62,000 bases of DNA from Cristatella mucedo (taxonomy: Eukaryota > Bryozoa > Phylactolaemata > Cristatellidae): assembly GCA_009760855.2 (NCBI GenBank), contig WPIO01000014.1:6972501-7034500 (forward strand). The letters are read 5' to 3'. The position numbers and the translations under genes are program-made. Below are positions 33,373-46,365 of this stretch, piece by piece. The number at the start of each line of letters is the position of its first letter. Position 1 is the stretch's first letter. Below the pieces are notes generated by a model. The model saw nothing but the letters and a program-made list of their open reading frames with translations, made no database searches and was not told where the DNA came from.

Positions 33373-34994
33373 ATTATTTTCGGTGCAAGACAGATTGCCA
33401 TAATCAACGGCCTTTGAGGCATTTGGCACAGAACTGTTGAAATTTTTCAATGCTCGGGCTATAACTGTTGCTGCCCTTTCTACCTGCCACTTTTGAGAGG
33501 CGCACGGCTAGAACACAGAAAATATATGTAACTTAATTTCTAATAACAAACATTTGGTCCCCAAAGATGTAGACGTTGTAACCCAGGCAGTCACTGCTAG
33601 ATGCCCTAACTGTGAAAGCACTCAAAAGGCAGTCAAACGTGAAACTAATTTACTTGGTCTTGCTTCTAAGTTTTAATACTTATTTTTCGACCGGCGACTG
33701 GCGGTATCAAGTCGCACCACTTTGGGGCATCCTTAAGATGAGGATGCGTACTCAGTTGGCAATTGCGTCATTGTTTTTATGATTGATTAGTGAGATCTTA
33801 ATGAATAATCAGGGGAGCTAGCTAAAGTTAGCAACAGTTGAACCTTAAAATGCAGAGCTTATAGCATCACGCCTCTTTAAAAATGGTGGGCCTTAGGTTT
33901 GACCAATACTGCAGTTTAACTTTTTCTACGTTGGCTCAACAAAACTACCAAGATAACCTAAAACACTCATGGCTCTAATAACGCAAGAACGCCTAAAGTT
34001 TGTCCAAGCGCAATTATAATATCCGGCTAGCCAATAATAAGAACACTAGAGTCAGCTGACACTGTAGTACTAGGCCAGAGCCTCTTGAAGTTATGTCGGG
34101 TGCAATGATGAAGGAATATTATAAAAGGTTTTTCTTACAAAGCAGAGACGCTGTTGAGATACAAACACGCCATCGAAGTGTTTCTATTTAATCACTCACT
34201 ACAGTGTGATCACGGGAATTAGCTATTCGTAGGGAGTTGAGAGGGTTAAGACCAGCCTTACTTACTTACTTACTTAAAGTACGGGCAGGAAATGTGAAAA
34301 AATGCAAAAGAGAGCCACCAGGAAGCAAATCAACGGAAGTGCTGCAATAGCCGGAAAGCAACGCCGTTATCGCTCTTTATGACCATTAGCATTGCTACCG
34401 AGGTTCACGTCGAGCTACGCCGCGAGTCTATAGTCACTGCCACTGCCAAGTTACTCCGTAGTAGGTTTCACATGCTGAGCAATGTACCAGTATCTTTGGG
34501 AGGACGAAAGGCAGCGGACAGATGCGACAGGTAAGTGTGTGCAGCCCTCGCATTACCGTATTTCGAATAAAGCGATCGCGGTGCTCTCAAAATAGATTTC
34601 TTTTGATTTATTTTATCGGAGGTGCTACTGGTTTTATTATTGAAAGCACTAAATTGAAATTCCAACATTTCACTGCTATGCGACTACATCATGCTCAGCT
34701 CACTTGCGCTACCCTTTATACCTACGCCAGTGCGTGCCTACATTCGTAAATCAAACTTCTGTCAAAAAGTTATCAAGAGAGACCATCATTAACCCCCTAT
34801 GAATGGCGAGGGCTCATGATACCTACCGGTGGAGATGCTTAGCATAGCAAGCACGTTCTGCATAAGAGTGAAGAATTTAATGAAGATAGCGAGTGTTGAC
34901 CTACGGGGCTATAAATAAACGCATGGTTGACATTCCAACCGAGGTCAAGGCATAGATAAAAGATTAATCGCACGCCGATACGTTGAATCTAGCG
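33373..34994. other. unassigned stretch; (CTTA)n at 34258-34277
   Basis: No gene or element recognised apart from a short CTTA run. Confidence 0.4.
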
Positions 34995-35180
34995 GTTTAC
35001 GTGCTCGCATGTCACCCCTTAAACATGTTATTCTTGCTTTTTATTGATTATGCTAACACTAACCATTCGATCGTGCTTCCTTTGCAACAAATGTAAAGTG
35101 CCTATAAGGAGATTGAGTTCTTTGAGGACACTATATAAAATGTAAAATGTATTATTGTTATTATTATTATAATAGAGAGT
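34995..35180 (+). mobile_element. LINE-A 3' UTR
   Basis: CATGTCACCCCTTAAACATG, TAACACTAACCATTCGATCG, CTTTGCAACAAATGTAAAG, stem-loop AGTGCC...GACACT and an ATTATTATTAT tail. The 5' boundary is near 35005. Confidence 0.88.
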
Positions 35181-35239
35181 AGCTAGCGACACAACTATGG
35201 TTGTTTATTGACCGTCTTAAGCATCTAGTGGAGTGGCTT

Positions 35240-35432
35240 GGAGAAAGAGGAAAAGAAGATAAAGGAAAAGAGGGGAGGCGTAGGAGGAGGGGAGGGGGAG
35301 TAGGAAGAGGAGGAGGAGTAGGAGGAGGGAGAGAAGGAGTTGGAGTAGGAGTAGGAAGGAGGAGGAGGAGAAAGAGGAAGAGGAGGAGAAGGAGGAGGAG
35401 TAGTATAGGAGGGAATGTGGAAGGTGAGAAAT
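35240..35432. repeat. polypurine (GGA/GAA)n tract, about 190 bp
   Basis: Almost only G and A on the plus strand, in GGA, GAA and GGGGA units with occasional T or C. An Arg/Gly/Lys-rich frame across it (35201-35434) is a product of the repeat. Confidence 0.95.
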
Positions 35433-35440
35433 AAATTTAG

Positions 35441-37375
35441 AATGAACGAATTAGGAAGACGATAAAGCTAGAAATGCATATTGCGAAACATAGTGCAGAA
35501 GGCAGCCAGTGCAGCCTGCCGAGCAAGAGGCGGCCAGTCTGGGCCAATGCACTCTGATTGTACCTCTAGAATTAGTTAAAACGTAGCAAGACGCAAAAAG
35601 GATACTTTAACGACTCATTACTATTGTGGAGCGTTTAGTAACTTCAACCCAGCTCTTATTTTTAGACCGAGACTGATCTCATTAAATGCTCTTCGTTTTA
35701 CCCCGAGCCTTCAAACGAAGCGAAGTTTATTTATCGGGACCTTGCCTAACGAGAGGGCCTCTGGTGACTTCACTGCCATCTCGGAGGGAGGGGGGAGTAG
35801 AGATCGACTAAACCAGCTCGGCGTCTCTATGCTCGGGTAGCTTTCTCCGGGCCGTCGACATCTTCTAGTATCGCCTACTTGCGCTCGACCTCTGACCCAG
35901 TTGCACAATCTACTCGACCGGGGAATCGTGATAACTGTGTGCTTGCCTTAGAGCACATGACCACTGCAGGAGGACCGGTGCTTGCTAATGCATACCGTAA
36001 GCTAGAGAGACTTCGGTTTAGAGTGCGAATTATGCCCATTGCTAGCCACAGACGGCCCTTTTGAGGAAATGCCAACTTAAGTAGACCTACCGAGAGTGAT
36101 TAGTGATGTCAGGTGGCCACTGTAAGAAGCACGTTTCACTCGCTAGCCATTGTGCGATCTGTAGTGGTGATAGTTACGGGTGACTCGCTGGCGTCACCTC
36201 ATTGTGCTTGGCAGTTGGTAGACAGAGCAGCACTCTTGAGATTTTCCGCTCAGCCCGGTTTGTGGATCTGACGTTATTCTTTTCTCGGAATTTCGAAAGA
36301 TCCCACCGATGTCAAAAAAGCCAGAAGGCTACCAAGCCAACCTCCGAGAGACGATCAGCTCGTAGGACGTTCAAGTAAGCATTAACGCAGGTTGCTCCTG
36401 GAGCAGGCGGGTCGATGTGGCCAATGCGGTTTGAGGTCCTTCCTGAGCAGCAGCTGCTGCGCCGCCCGAAGCAGCTGTTTTGGCTGGATATCGAGGCACG
36501 GTCGGCTCGTTTCGGTGCACTTCGCCCGAAACGAAGTAACCTGGGTTACACCCTTTTTGTCTTCCCACCTTTTGTGCACTAGAACTCGAGCTCAGCAGCG
36601 GCTTCTCGCTCGTTTCCACCGACCCTCCGACCTTGTCGCTGCTTCCTAGCCATCCGTCCGTCGAGAGAATCGGAAAGGCACCTGCTGGGCAGCACCGGCG
36701 GCGATTAATGGGTGGGGTGGGAAGAGTAGCGGGCGGCTGGCTAGTCGGCAAGTGGCCAACCAATCGGCTGCCCGGCGCCAGCTATCCACAGCCGAGCGCT
36801 GGTGCGCATTCCCAGAGTTCCTCGGCCAGCGTCGAGAAGCCGAGCGCCGACCCAGTCCGTCGGCTCGAGACTAGGAGACTTCGCTAGGCAGCAGCGCCTG
36901 TTGTTGTCGCGTTTCTGCATTCCTTTCATCCGACGGCGTGCAGTGCCGAACTGGGGTCGACTGACCGGGACGGACGCTTACGCGACTTTACTGTTCGTTG
37001 AGCTCTTCGCATTCATTGAGCTCTGCGCGTTCGCCAGTTTTTCCTCGCTCCTGCAACTGAGCCAGTCTACCGACTATGCAAGCGAGGAATACACGCTCGG
37101 GTGCACTGCTGCTAAAAAGTGATTACCGCAACTGCTGTAAAACGGATACAGTCTGCCAATCTCTTACGCACACCATCTTGGTAGAATGGGCACAATTCAT
37201 ACCTGTGACAGAACGCATGCATGCCTTTAAACAAAGCCGGAACAACGAAAAGCTAAAAACTATTTTGTAGACTTACTCGCATACATGCCGGTTGACCGAG
37301 AAGGTAGCAATATTACAGAATGAACGTAGTAGGCCGCTTCTATGCTCCTAAAGTTGCTAACGAAATGGATTAATG

Positions 37376-37377
<2 letters not shown>
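35441..37377. other. unassigned, partly GC-rich (about 36380-37000)
   Basis: Overlapping frames on both strands include 36371-36763 minus (130 codons, Pro/Ser/Ala-rich) and 36802-37122 plus (106 codons). Their overlap and lack of motifs argue for composition rather than coding. The CG-rich patch could be a promoter/CpG-type region or a GC-rich repeat. No host gene is demonstrable. Confidence 0.4.
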
Positions 37378-38810
<1,433 letters not shown>

Positions 38811-38949
38811 CTACTACGGTGGAAGACGCCGAAGGAGAACAGCTGACCCAATAATGGCCACTCATAGTCTTCCGGACTAGGGCCGGCCGTCGTTTCCACT
38901 AGTTTCCACGTTGCTTACTGCCTTTGGTAATTCACTGCCTGCTGTTTTG
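38811..38949 (+). repeat. unclassified repeat R2, copy 1
   Basis: This aligns with 40969-41105: AAGGAGAACAGC(T/G)GAC, TTC(C)GGAC(TA/CT)GGG, GGCCGTCG/GGCCATCG, CGTTGCTT and TTTGGTAATTCACT/ATTGGTAATACACT. It ends exactly where a LINE-A tail starts. Confidence 0.65.
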
Positions 38950-39425
38950 TATTATTAATAATAATAAATTTGATATAGCGCCCTCAGAGAACTTAATCTC
39001 TTTCTAGGCACTTTACATTTGCTGCAAAGGAAGCACGATTGAATGGTTAGTGGTAACATGCCCAATGACAGCGAGCGCAACATGGTTAAGGATGAAATGC
39101 ATTGGGTCAGCATGTAAATATTTGTTAGTGGCAGCATGCACACAGTCATGCACAGTCATGCACACAGAACGCAAAGTAAGAATCAGATCACAATAAATGC
39201 CGTCATAAAGAGATGCGTTTTTAGTTTATTTTTAAATGCAGTCAAGTTAGTGGATGTCGTGAGGCAATTCGGAAGTAAGTTCCAGGCTTTGGGAGCATAC
39301 TATCTAAAGGCACCGTCTCCAAAGAATTTGAGGTTTGTGCGACATATAGGTATACGATTAGATTGAAAACAGCGAGCGGTACGATTCTTACCCTGGTGGC
39401 GGAGTAGTTCTGATAGGTATGCTGT
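38950..39425 (-). mobile_element. LINE-A copy, 3' half of an interrupted copy
   Basis: Tail ATTATTAATAATAATAAATT, stem-loop AGTGCC/GGCGCT in reverse, 3' UTR, then minus-strand coding pieces RSPLAVFNLIVYLYVAQT-like, PKPGTYF and a stop-interrupted TCVRTSPDL region, up to AYLSELL near 39415. The continuation is found at 40221-40548, so about 800 bp has been inserted. Confidence 0.88.
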
Positions 39426-40220
39426 CGACTCGGCTTTGGGGTGAGCGACTGCGCACACTTTGGCTCGTCAACAACAATGGCGACGGGGATCAGATTTGGA
39501 ACTCGCGTTGCGTGGAATGCGGCAAAATCTGGTTCGAGAGCTTGGTCAGAGTCCCGAGAGAAGATACCCAAACTATATTACAATCATTTAAGGGATGTGG
39601 GAGGAGAAAAATATCTCCAAGGAGTCCGACGAAAGACTATGATCATGAGCGCCGTTTGGGTTAAGCACCGTTTCCATCTAAAGACGGAGTTAGCTGCGCA
39701 AAATGTCGGGCTTTCCGCTGCAGGACGTTCTTTCACTTATCAGAAGGATTCTTCCTATTTCTTCTGCCTCTTTACCTGATGTTTTTCTACATATTGGCTA
39801 TAGATTCCTGCACAGGTGGCATCTGTACTAGCTTCGAGACTAAATCCTCTAAGGACATGAATTCTTTGCTGTATGGGCCACAAGTGCCTGTAACGATCGA
39901 GCCACAGGACAGCTTGTGGTTTCTTGCAAGGTAGCCGCCAGCCAGGCGTAGTTTACACGGTGGAACTAGTCCGTGGGGCCAAGGTCTGCGAAACTGCTGT
40001 CTGCGAAGCCGCAGACGAGGCGGCACCGGTCCGCGAGGTGGCCGACGAGTAGGCGCTGGTTCACGAAACGGCTTTCTGCCAGATGCCAGACAATGACGGA
40101 GGTCCGCGAGAAGGCAGCAGTGGCGGAAATCTCCGAGATGCCGGCAAGCGCTGTGACGCCGGTAAGTGCTGAGACGACTGCTGTCGCCTCGACTAAAACG
40201 GGCGACGTGAAAGCAGAGCA
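39426..40220. mobile_element. unclassified insertion inside LINE-A, with repetitive Val/Glu/Ala frame
   Basis: The LINE-A coding sequence stops at AYL (39425) and resumes at HHSL (about 40221) with almost no loss, so this block is an insert. Its last third reads on plus VELVRGAKVCETAVCEAADE, APVREVADE, a stop, LVHETAFCQMP, and in a second phase MTEVREKAAVAEISEMPASA, TPVSAETTAVASTKTG, a loose repeat built on V-REKA/VCEAA-type units. No transposase, terminal repeat or target duplication is evident. It could be a non-autonomous element, a gene fragment carried by one, or a degenerate minisatellite. Confidence 0.55.
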
Positions 40221-40548
40221 GCCGTCAATGTGAAGAAGAAAACTAAAGAATGATGAGAGCTAAAAGTGAGTGAAATAACCTTGAAGTCGATGTGTTGCCT
40301 GACTGGGAGCCAGTGAAGGTCGGCGAGAAGTGGAGTGATGTGGCAACTGCGACACTCACGACAGACAAGCCTAGCTGCAGAGTTTTGCACCAGCTGTAAG
40401 CGCCTGCGTGCACCGGCCGGTAGACCGTCAAGCAGTGAGCTACAGAAATCGAGCCGGGATGTCACAAATGCACGGACGAGTTTAGACGCGGTATCCCTGT
40501 CTAAATAAGCCCACATTCTAGCAATATTATGTAGCTGGAAGTTTAATC
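40221..40548 (-). mobile_element. LINE-A copy, 5' part of the interrupted copy
   Basis: The minus strand is open for about 90 codons: MWAYLDRDTASKLVRAF, TSRLDFCSSLLDGLPAG, RRLQLVQNSAARLVCREC, HITPLLADLHWLPVRQ, FKVISLTFSSHHSL. It joins the piece at 38950-39425 once the intervening block is ignored. Confidence 0.92.
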
Positions 40549-40968
40549 ACTGGCCGTGGAAAAGGCATTGGTTATACCCCAGCTATGCTTTAAAATCTGG
40601 TGGAATACGTGGGCAGCTGGTCGGTTAAGGCCGTGCTCTGGTATGCCTCCTTCGAGCGGCGGTCAGCTAGCTTCGATGCCAGTCTTTTCCTGCCGCTTGC
40701 CATTCATGTTTATTGTGCTTTTCGCTTGCTGTGTCTCACCAAAGAAAAAGAGACCTGGCTATGACTATTTTCACTATTGACTAGTGACACACCTGGCAGT
40801 ATTTTCACAGATGCCCTCGAAATTCATCCCCGAGGAAGACCAGCCTGAAGTCTGGCTTCCGAGTTGTGGGAGTTGCTGCTTGGCTATTCTTTCCGAAGGC
40901 AGCCGATGAGCAGTCGAATTTTTCTAGTAGACAGAGGGTGTCGGGTCTGCTTTACCGCGACAGTGTGC
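40549..40968. other. unassigned spacer
   Basis: Nothing recognised beyond proximity to R2. Confidence 0.4.
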
Positions 40969-41105
40969 TACTCTGGCGGATGTCACCAAAGGAGAACAGC
41001 GGACGAAGCTATAGACTTTCCTATTCTTTCGGACCTGGGTCGGCCATCGCGGCCGCTAATTCTGCGTTGCTTCCTGTGATTGGTAATACACTACTTTCTG
41101 TGTTG
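40969..41105 (+). repeat. unclassified repeat R2, copy 2
   Basis: Second copy of the repeat at 38811-38949, same orientation. The similarity may extend upstream weakly. The two copies bracket the interrupted LINE-A copy. Confidence 0.65.
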
Positions 41106-43910
41106 TCGATTCCATCTTGTGGCGCGCGACTGTTCACACATTTATTCATGCGTAACAGGACCATAGCACGTGGAGACAAATCAAGGAACTGCAAAAGGGA
41201 GCAACGAACGATTCGGCGTACTTTAGTGCGAATTCGAAAATTGAGTCTCGGCTAGCCTGGCCGGTGCCGATTCATTTGCGCCATCTGTCGATTGGAGGGC
41301 GTGATGCCAAGGGAAGCAGCGGGCAGAAGCTGCTGCCTGCCGGTCGTGCTGTCAGCCGAGTATCCATACGACCAAGCATTGTATCCATGTATCGCATGTA
41401 TCGCATGTATCCAAGCAGGACCAACGTGCTAGCGCGCGGCGCGACTAGCCAGTGCTGCGCTAGGCGCGCTTCGATTGTCTCATCTTCTCGAGTCAAACCT
41501 GGCGGGCGTGTAACTCCTGGAGCAGCTTTGCCACCCTCTGCCCATGCAGTGCTGTTTGCTGCCGCGTCTGCTCGCAGAGGAGTAGGAAGCCACCCACCAG
41601 CACCCTCTTTGCGTCGACGGCCGCTGGCCCGATTGGATAAACTCGTGTAAATTTTTGAAAGTAATTAGCCTAAGCGCCAGGTAAGCGGACTCTGACACTT
41701 TTCGAACCTCCATCCAAAATACGCAAGGTTTAAGTTGAAAGTCGGACGACGTTCTCCAGAACCTTTGACGTTAGCATTCCCTTTTATCTTATCTATTCTA
41801 TCTATATCTATCTTAATCTGTCACGAATTTCTTAAAAGAGAATTTGAAGTTCTCGACGTCGAATCTCATGCAGCCACTGGTGGCAGCCATCTTCCATATG
41901 GTCTCCTGCCGCTGCATAAACACTTACGCAAAACAGTTAATACATCTGTACGCCTATCAAGAATAACTGACGGATAATCTCTGAAAGAGTCTCTTTGCAG
42001 CCTTGCCCTACAGCTGACCTTGGTAGAATATGCCGGCTATCAGAACGGCATTCACTCCGGCACGCCTCCTTCGAGTTTCCAACTGCTAGCCTGATTGAGT
42101 AAAGTGACTCTCACAAACTGATCATCCCTAGACGACCAGATGAGGTGCGCAATCTTGACAGATTTTTGCAGAGAGAAGTTTTCCATACTAAGCTCGAGAT
42201 TTTCCTTTTACCTAAGCTCAAACGAAAAAAATTTGAGTCCTGTATTCACTTCCCTAGCTCCTCAGCAGGCGTCTACAGTTGAATAGCAACCGTACGGCAG
42301 CAAACGCCTCTACAGAGCAAATACAGTAGACTCGGTTTAAGCAGCATGCAATATCGTGGTTCATTTGGTAAATTGCGTCGGAGTGTGTTCTTTTCAAGCA
42401 TTTCCGCAGTAGGGGAAAACCAGCTAGCTAGAAAATTTGTCGAACGAGAATGTGTGTGACCAGGATGACATCAAAGGCCAGTGGATGCGCCAAGTTCAGG
42501 GTAGATTTCGGGCATACGGAAAGAAATATGGCATACCAACCTTTGTTACCTAAGGCGCCACCTGTTTGAAGTCAGCATTCGAGAATATTTGATGATTTTA
42601 ATGCAACGCCAAATTACGAAGGTTGCTTGGGAGTTGCTGAACCCAAAACTGTAATCAAGTGAAACGAAGTAAATCTAGACAGACTCAGTAGCCTTTTAAA
42701 TAGTTTCAGTAAGACCTTTGGGGGTTTCTATTTTTGCAACGGGCAATACAGTATTGGCTGCCACAGTGCTAAAAGAGACAAAACTTAGTCACGATGTATC
42801 AGTGCCCTAAATCTTCTATCTGTCTTCTCGCCATTACTGCAGGAGTTGAACTAGCTAGTATATCTCGTTAATTTTTACTGTTTGAACTCCAGGACTTTGT
42901 ACTGGAGGCCAAGTGTACAGCTGAGGTTGAGTCATGGAAAAGTGCTTTATTATATCTTGATAGATCAAGCGGATTTTTAAGTAATGCATGCAAATGAAGT
43001 GCTTATGCGTTTTCGTAAATGAAGCCCTTAAAAAATCATGGGATACCTCAAAACAAAAACTTGGTGCATTACTAGCAACTTAATTTTTTGATGCAATTTT
43101 ATACTAGCATAGGGTAGAAGAACTCGATCCGTAGGTTCAGTCGCAGAATATTTTAGATGCGGCGTCGACAGGAGGCATCGGCGGTGGCATTTTTTGTGTT
43201 CAGCTAAGGAGGGCAGACTTGACCTTTTCGGAGGTACTAAATCCTTGTAAAGCTGAGAGACATTTGAGGCGCTCAATCTGATCGACATGTCCTTCAGATT
43301 AGTTCAAGGCGGCTAGGGCACGCAGGCTCTCCTTTCCGTGCGCGTGTCTGGAGAAAGTCACAACAAAAACGTCCCAAGTTGCTGAAAGCGCACGTGGAAA
43401 TCCGCTTTTGGAGCTTTTTGCAGTTTTGACCATAGGCCATTCATTGTCGGCGCAGCCTGGAAAAAAGATATTCCTGCATTCTCCAGCTAATGCATCGCTC
43501 CAAACGACTGAAGTGTTCTTATATGCAAGTACTGAATTAATTTTAAAATTGGCTATCCCTCATATCCCAGATTACGACGAGCTGCGGGTTGATGCCTTTG
43601 TGGCGATTCTGACGTGAGCGATTCTTTTGCATGCGATATGACTTTGTCGCTGGTAAATAGCATATTTCATCTAACAATGTGTCGAGACGATTTTGGTATG
43701 AGATTTCGCTAAGACTTGACTTTAATTCGCAAGTTCCGTCTGGCCCTAATCATAGCCCGGTAGTAATTTGAGTTGTCTCTTATGAACGCTTATTCACATT
43801 TAACATGAATGACGGAATACACACCGTTCGTCCTATCAGTTCGTTTAACGCTTGTCAGACATTGTTAAGTGTTCACACCCGTTTCTCGCACATATAGGAT
43901 GACGTAAAAA
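41106..43910. other. unassigned stretch
   Basis: A 128-codon plus frame (41264-41650) lies in a GC-rich patch, is Arg/Ser/Ala-rich, contains a tandem SMYRMYRMYP from repeated TGTATCGCA units, and matches nothing known to me. The rest is AT-rich and featureless. Confidence 0.4.
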
Positions 43911-44084
43911 AAATCCTAGCTGATTAAACAGCCTCTTTTTGTATAGCGACAGAAGAGCCTTTACGGCTATCACCACCGCTTGCAGTGGCGATAAAGAATC
44001 GCCCACCGTAGGAATCGAACCCACAACCTCGGGACCGAGGTCGTGAAAGCAACCGCCTTACTTAATGTGCCATCACGGCTCATG
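43911..44084 (-). mobile_element. SINE-B copy, near-complete
   Basis: Minus strand: GCCGTGATGGCACATTAAGT, AAGGCGGTTGCTTTCACGAC, a canonical pol III B box GGTTCGATTCC (44011-44021), GGCGATTCTTTATCGCC, CTGCAAGCGGTGGTGATAGC, AAAGGCTCTTCTGTCGC, GAGGCTGTTTAATCAGCTAG. It is the best reference copy of SINE-B here. Confidence 0.88.
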
Positions 44085-45077
44085 CTAGCCTGCACGAGGT
44101 TTGACCTATGCTTTGAGCTTTGCCCTTTTAGCGGTTGACTTTCGTAAAACTCTCGCGATCTCTCGCGATCTCTCCTGCGCTTCTGCCGCATCCTCTCAGC
44201 AGTGCAAGCGAGTTCCTAATCTCCCTGCATCTGCAAATGCCTACTCCAGGCCACCAGCCGCTGTCCATATCGAAAGCGAATCGAAGGACAGGCCTACTCA
44301 AGCGCTGAGCTGCACGCAAAGGGCAGTCGAGATTCTAGGGTTCCAGCACAAATGATAAAATCGCTACCATCCTCCACAACCAACAGAGATGGCGTCATGT
44401 ATAGGTGTGACTTACCAAAAAAAGGACGTGCAACGCCCAGCCTCGGATGTTTTTAGCCGCTGGGTTACCTCGGTCGGCCATTCCTCAACTGCCGGAAAGA
44501 AGATAAACAGGCAGCGGCTGGTACGAGAGGTGGATTTGCAGCTGGTGGTACCCGCCCCGCCCCACCCCGCCCCCCCCACCGAGGTCGCGGCGGCTAAGCA
44601 AGCAGCGACTGGCCAAAGAAAACAGCCAACAGCTCAAGTCGCTACCAAAACATGGCCGAAATACGGAGCAAAAGGCTACGGGGGGGGGGGAGGGCAAGAG
44701 TTCGCAAGTTGAATCCTGAGTCACGACCCAGGTACGACCTAGGGCTAGCTGTTCGACAACGACACAGACACTCCTCAGCGGGACCGTGCAGAAAAAAGTG
44801 GTCAGAGTGCAGCGGCTTCAAGCTAACGACGCGTGGTCCTGACCTCTAGATAGCAATCGCTCAAATTGGTTAGTTAAATCCAACTTATCAGCTACTTATC
44901 TCGGGCCTTGGCCGCTGGCCAGAGCGCAAGGGCAGTGCACTTGCTGTGAGACCTGCTGCCGAAAGCCGCGATGGTGATGACTCAATGTGGTTACATTACC
45001 AGCCAGCCGAGCCCAGAGAGTGACTCCTGAATCCCTTTCTTCTGTGACTCGAGCCGCGATCGCCATCGGCGACGGTG
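44085..45077. other. unassigned; C-run 44555-44579 and G-run 44681-44690
   Basis: Frames of 60-107 codons in a GC-rich stretch lack motifs. There is a short CTCTCGCGAT tandem near 44150-44170, CCCCGCC tandems near 44553 and a G10 run. Confidence 0.4.
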
Positions 45078-45130
45078 CTGTCAAAAGCTGCTGCTGTCAA
45101 AAGCTGCTGCTGTCAAAGCTGCTGTCAAAA
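45078..45130. repeat. short tandem repeat, unit about 18 bp
   Basis: GCTGTCAAAAGCTGCT units are repeated three times with a final shortened unit. Confidence 0.9.
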
Positions 45131-45134
45131 GACG

Positions 45135-45285
45135 TAGTAAATAAATAAGTAAATACATTTTTCATTTGCACAGTGCGCCGAGTGACCTCAATCTTTATCC
45201 AGGTGCTTTACATGTGCCGCACGGGTCGTGTCCACGACCTTTGTCGTTAAAGGCGAGCACCTCACCGCTGGGCCAAACCAGAGCG
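45135..45285 (-). mobile_element. SINE-A copy
   Basis: Minus strand: CTCTGGTTTGGCCCAGCGGT (A-box head), GAGGTGCTCGCC, AAGGTCGTGGACACGACCC (B-box region, mutated), then CATGTAAAGCACCTGGATAA, AGATTGAGGTCACTCGGCGC and a TTTATTTACT-type tail. The tail again resembles LINE-A. Confidence 0.85.
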
Positions 45286-45581
45286 TAGGCAACGTAGGCG
45301 TAGCCTCCACAGCGCCTTGACCCACCACGATGTGCAGCCTTGCCATTAAGAGTTAGCTAGTCGTCCATGCGAAATGCCATGGCAGGCTCGACTCGGAACC
45401 TACTTTAGAGAAATCTCTCTGAGAAAATATTTGCAGGATCACAGACCTAATTGGAATTCGAGCAGAAGCTGAGACCCACATATCCACTTATAATAAAGAT
45501 TTTTGTAATATTGAAAATAATAATCTTTTGAAGAGTTCTATACATTACAAATTCTCTTGCATGGTACAAACGGATAATAAT
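45286..45581. other. unassigned spacer
   Basis: Nothing recognised. Confidence 0.4.
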
Positions 45582-46125
45582 AATACATTTGATAAAGTGC
45601 CCTGAGAGAACTCAATCTCTTTCTAGGTGCATTACATTTGCTGCAAAGGAAACACGATCGAATGGTGAGTGGTATCATGCTTGATAAAGAACAAGAATAA
45701 CATGGCTAGCGGTGACCTGCACAGGGTCAGCATGCAAGTGCGGTTAGTGGCAGCATGCATAGTGTCAGCGCGCATAAGCACACACAGGACGAATCACAGG
45801 GACCCACTAAATGCTGTCCTAAATAGGTGCGTTTTTAGGTTCTTTTTAAATGTGGTCAAGTCAGGAGATGTTTTGACGCAAGTCGGGAGTGAGTTCCAGG
45901 CTTTAGGCGTCTACGAACTAAATGCACGGTTTCCAAAGGATGTGAGGTTTGTACGAGGTATAGGTAAACAGTTAGATTCCAAAAAGCGGGTGGTGCGATG
46001 CTTGGCCTGGCGTAGGAGTAGACCCAATAGGTAGGCTGGAGCCACAGAATGAAGGGACCTAAAAGTGAGCGACAAAACCTCGAAGTTGATGCGTTGCTTG
46101 ACTGGTAGCCAGTGCAAGTTGGGTG
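45582..46125 (-). mobile_element. LINE-A copy, C-terminus and 3' UTR
   Basis: AATAATAATACATTTGATAA, stem-loop, 3' UTR, then minus-strand coding pieces LPVKQRINFEVLSLTFRSLH, SVAPAYLLGLL, QAKHRTTRFLESNCLPIPRT, FGNRAFSS, with a frameshift before PKPGTHSRLA. It faces the plus-strand copy at 46366, 5' end to 5' end. Confidence 0.92.
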
Positions 46126-46218
46126 GGACAATTGGCATGGACTCGTGGGCAGGAATAATGCACGGAACTGTACGCATGGGTAACTTTAAAGCGAGATAGT
46201 TCGTCTGCCACGCGGCAC

Positions 46219-46312
46219 TTCCGTCACGTGGCAAGATGGTGACTAGTACTTGCAGAAGGGAAGTGTAGTTCTACTAGGGCTCAGCGAAGCGAGTCCATAG
46301 GTAGTTAGCTCT
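46219..46312 (+). repeat. unclassified repeat R1, copy 1
   Basis: CGTCACGTGGCAAGATGGTG, ACTAGTACTT, CTCAGCGAAGCGAGTCCATA and GGTAGTTAGCTC align with 48277-48367. It lies between two head-to-head LINE-A copies. Confidence 0.75.
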
Positions 46313-46365
46313 AGTTGGTAACTAAATAAAGCTAGCTTCCAGTCAACTCGACTTGGCGAATTTTA

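Noticed and set aside
35201-35434. Arg/Gly-rich frame resembling an RGG-type protein
   Set aside because: It is a direct reading of the polypurine GGA/GAA tract.
36371-36929. Overlapping Pro/Ser/Arg-rich frames of up to 130 codons as host exons
   Set aside because: Open in several phases on both strands at once, as expected for stop-poor GC-rich DNA; no splice or domain support.
43911-44084. Functional tRNA gene
   Set aside because: The B box is canonical, but the head does not form a full cloverleaf by eye and the same tail follows in eight copies, so it is a SINE.
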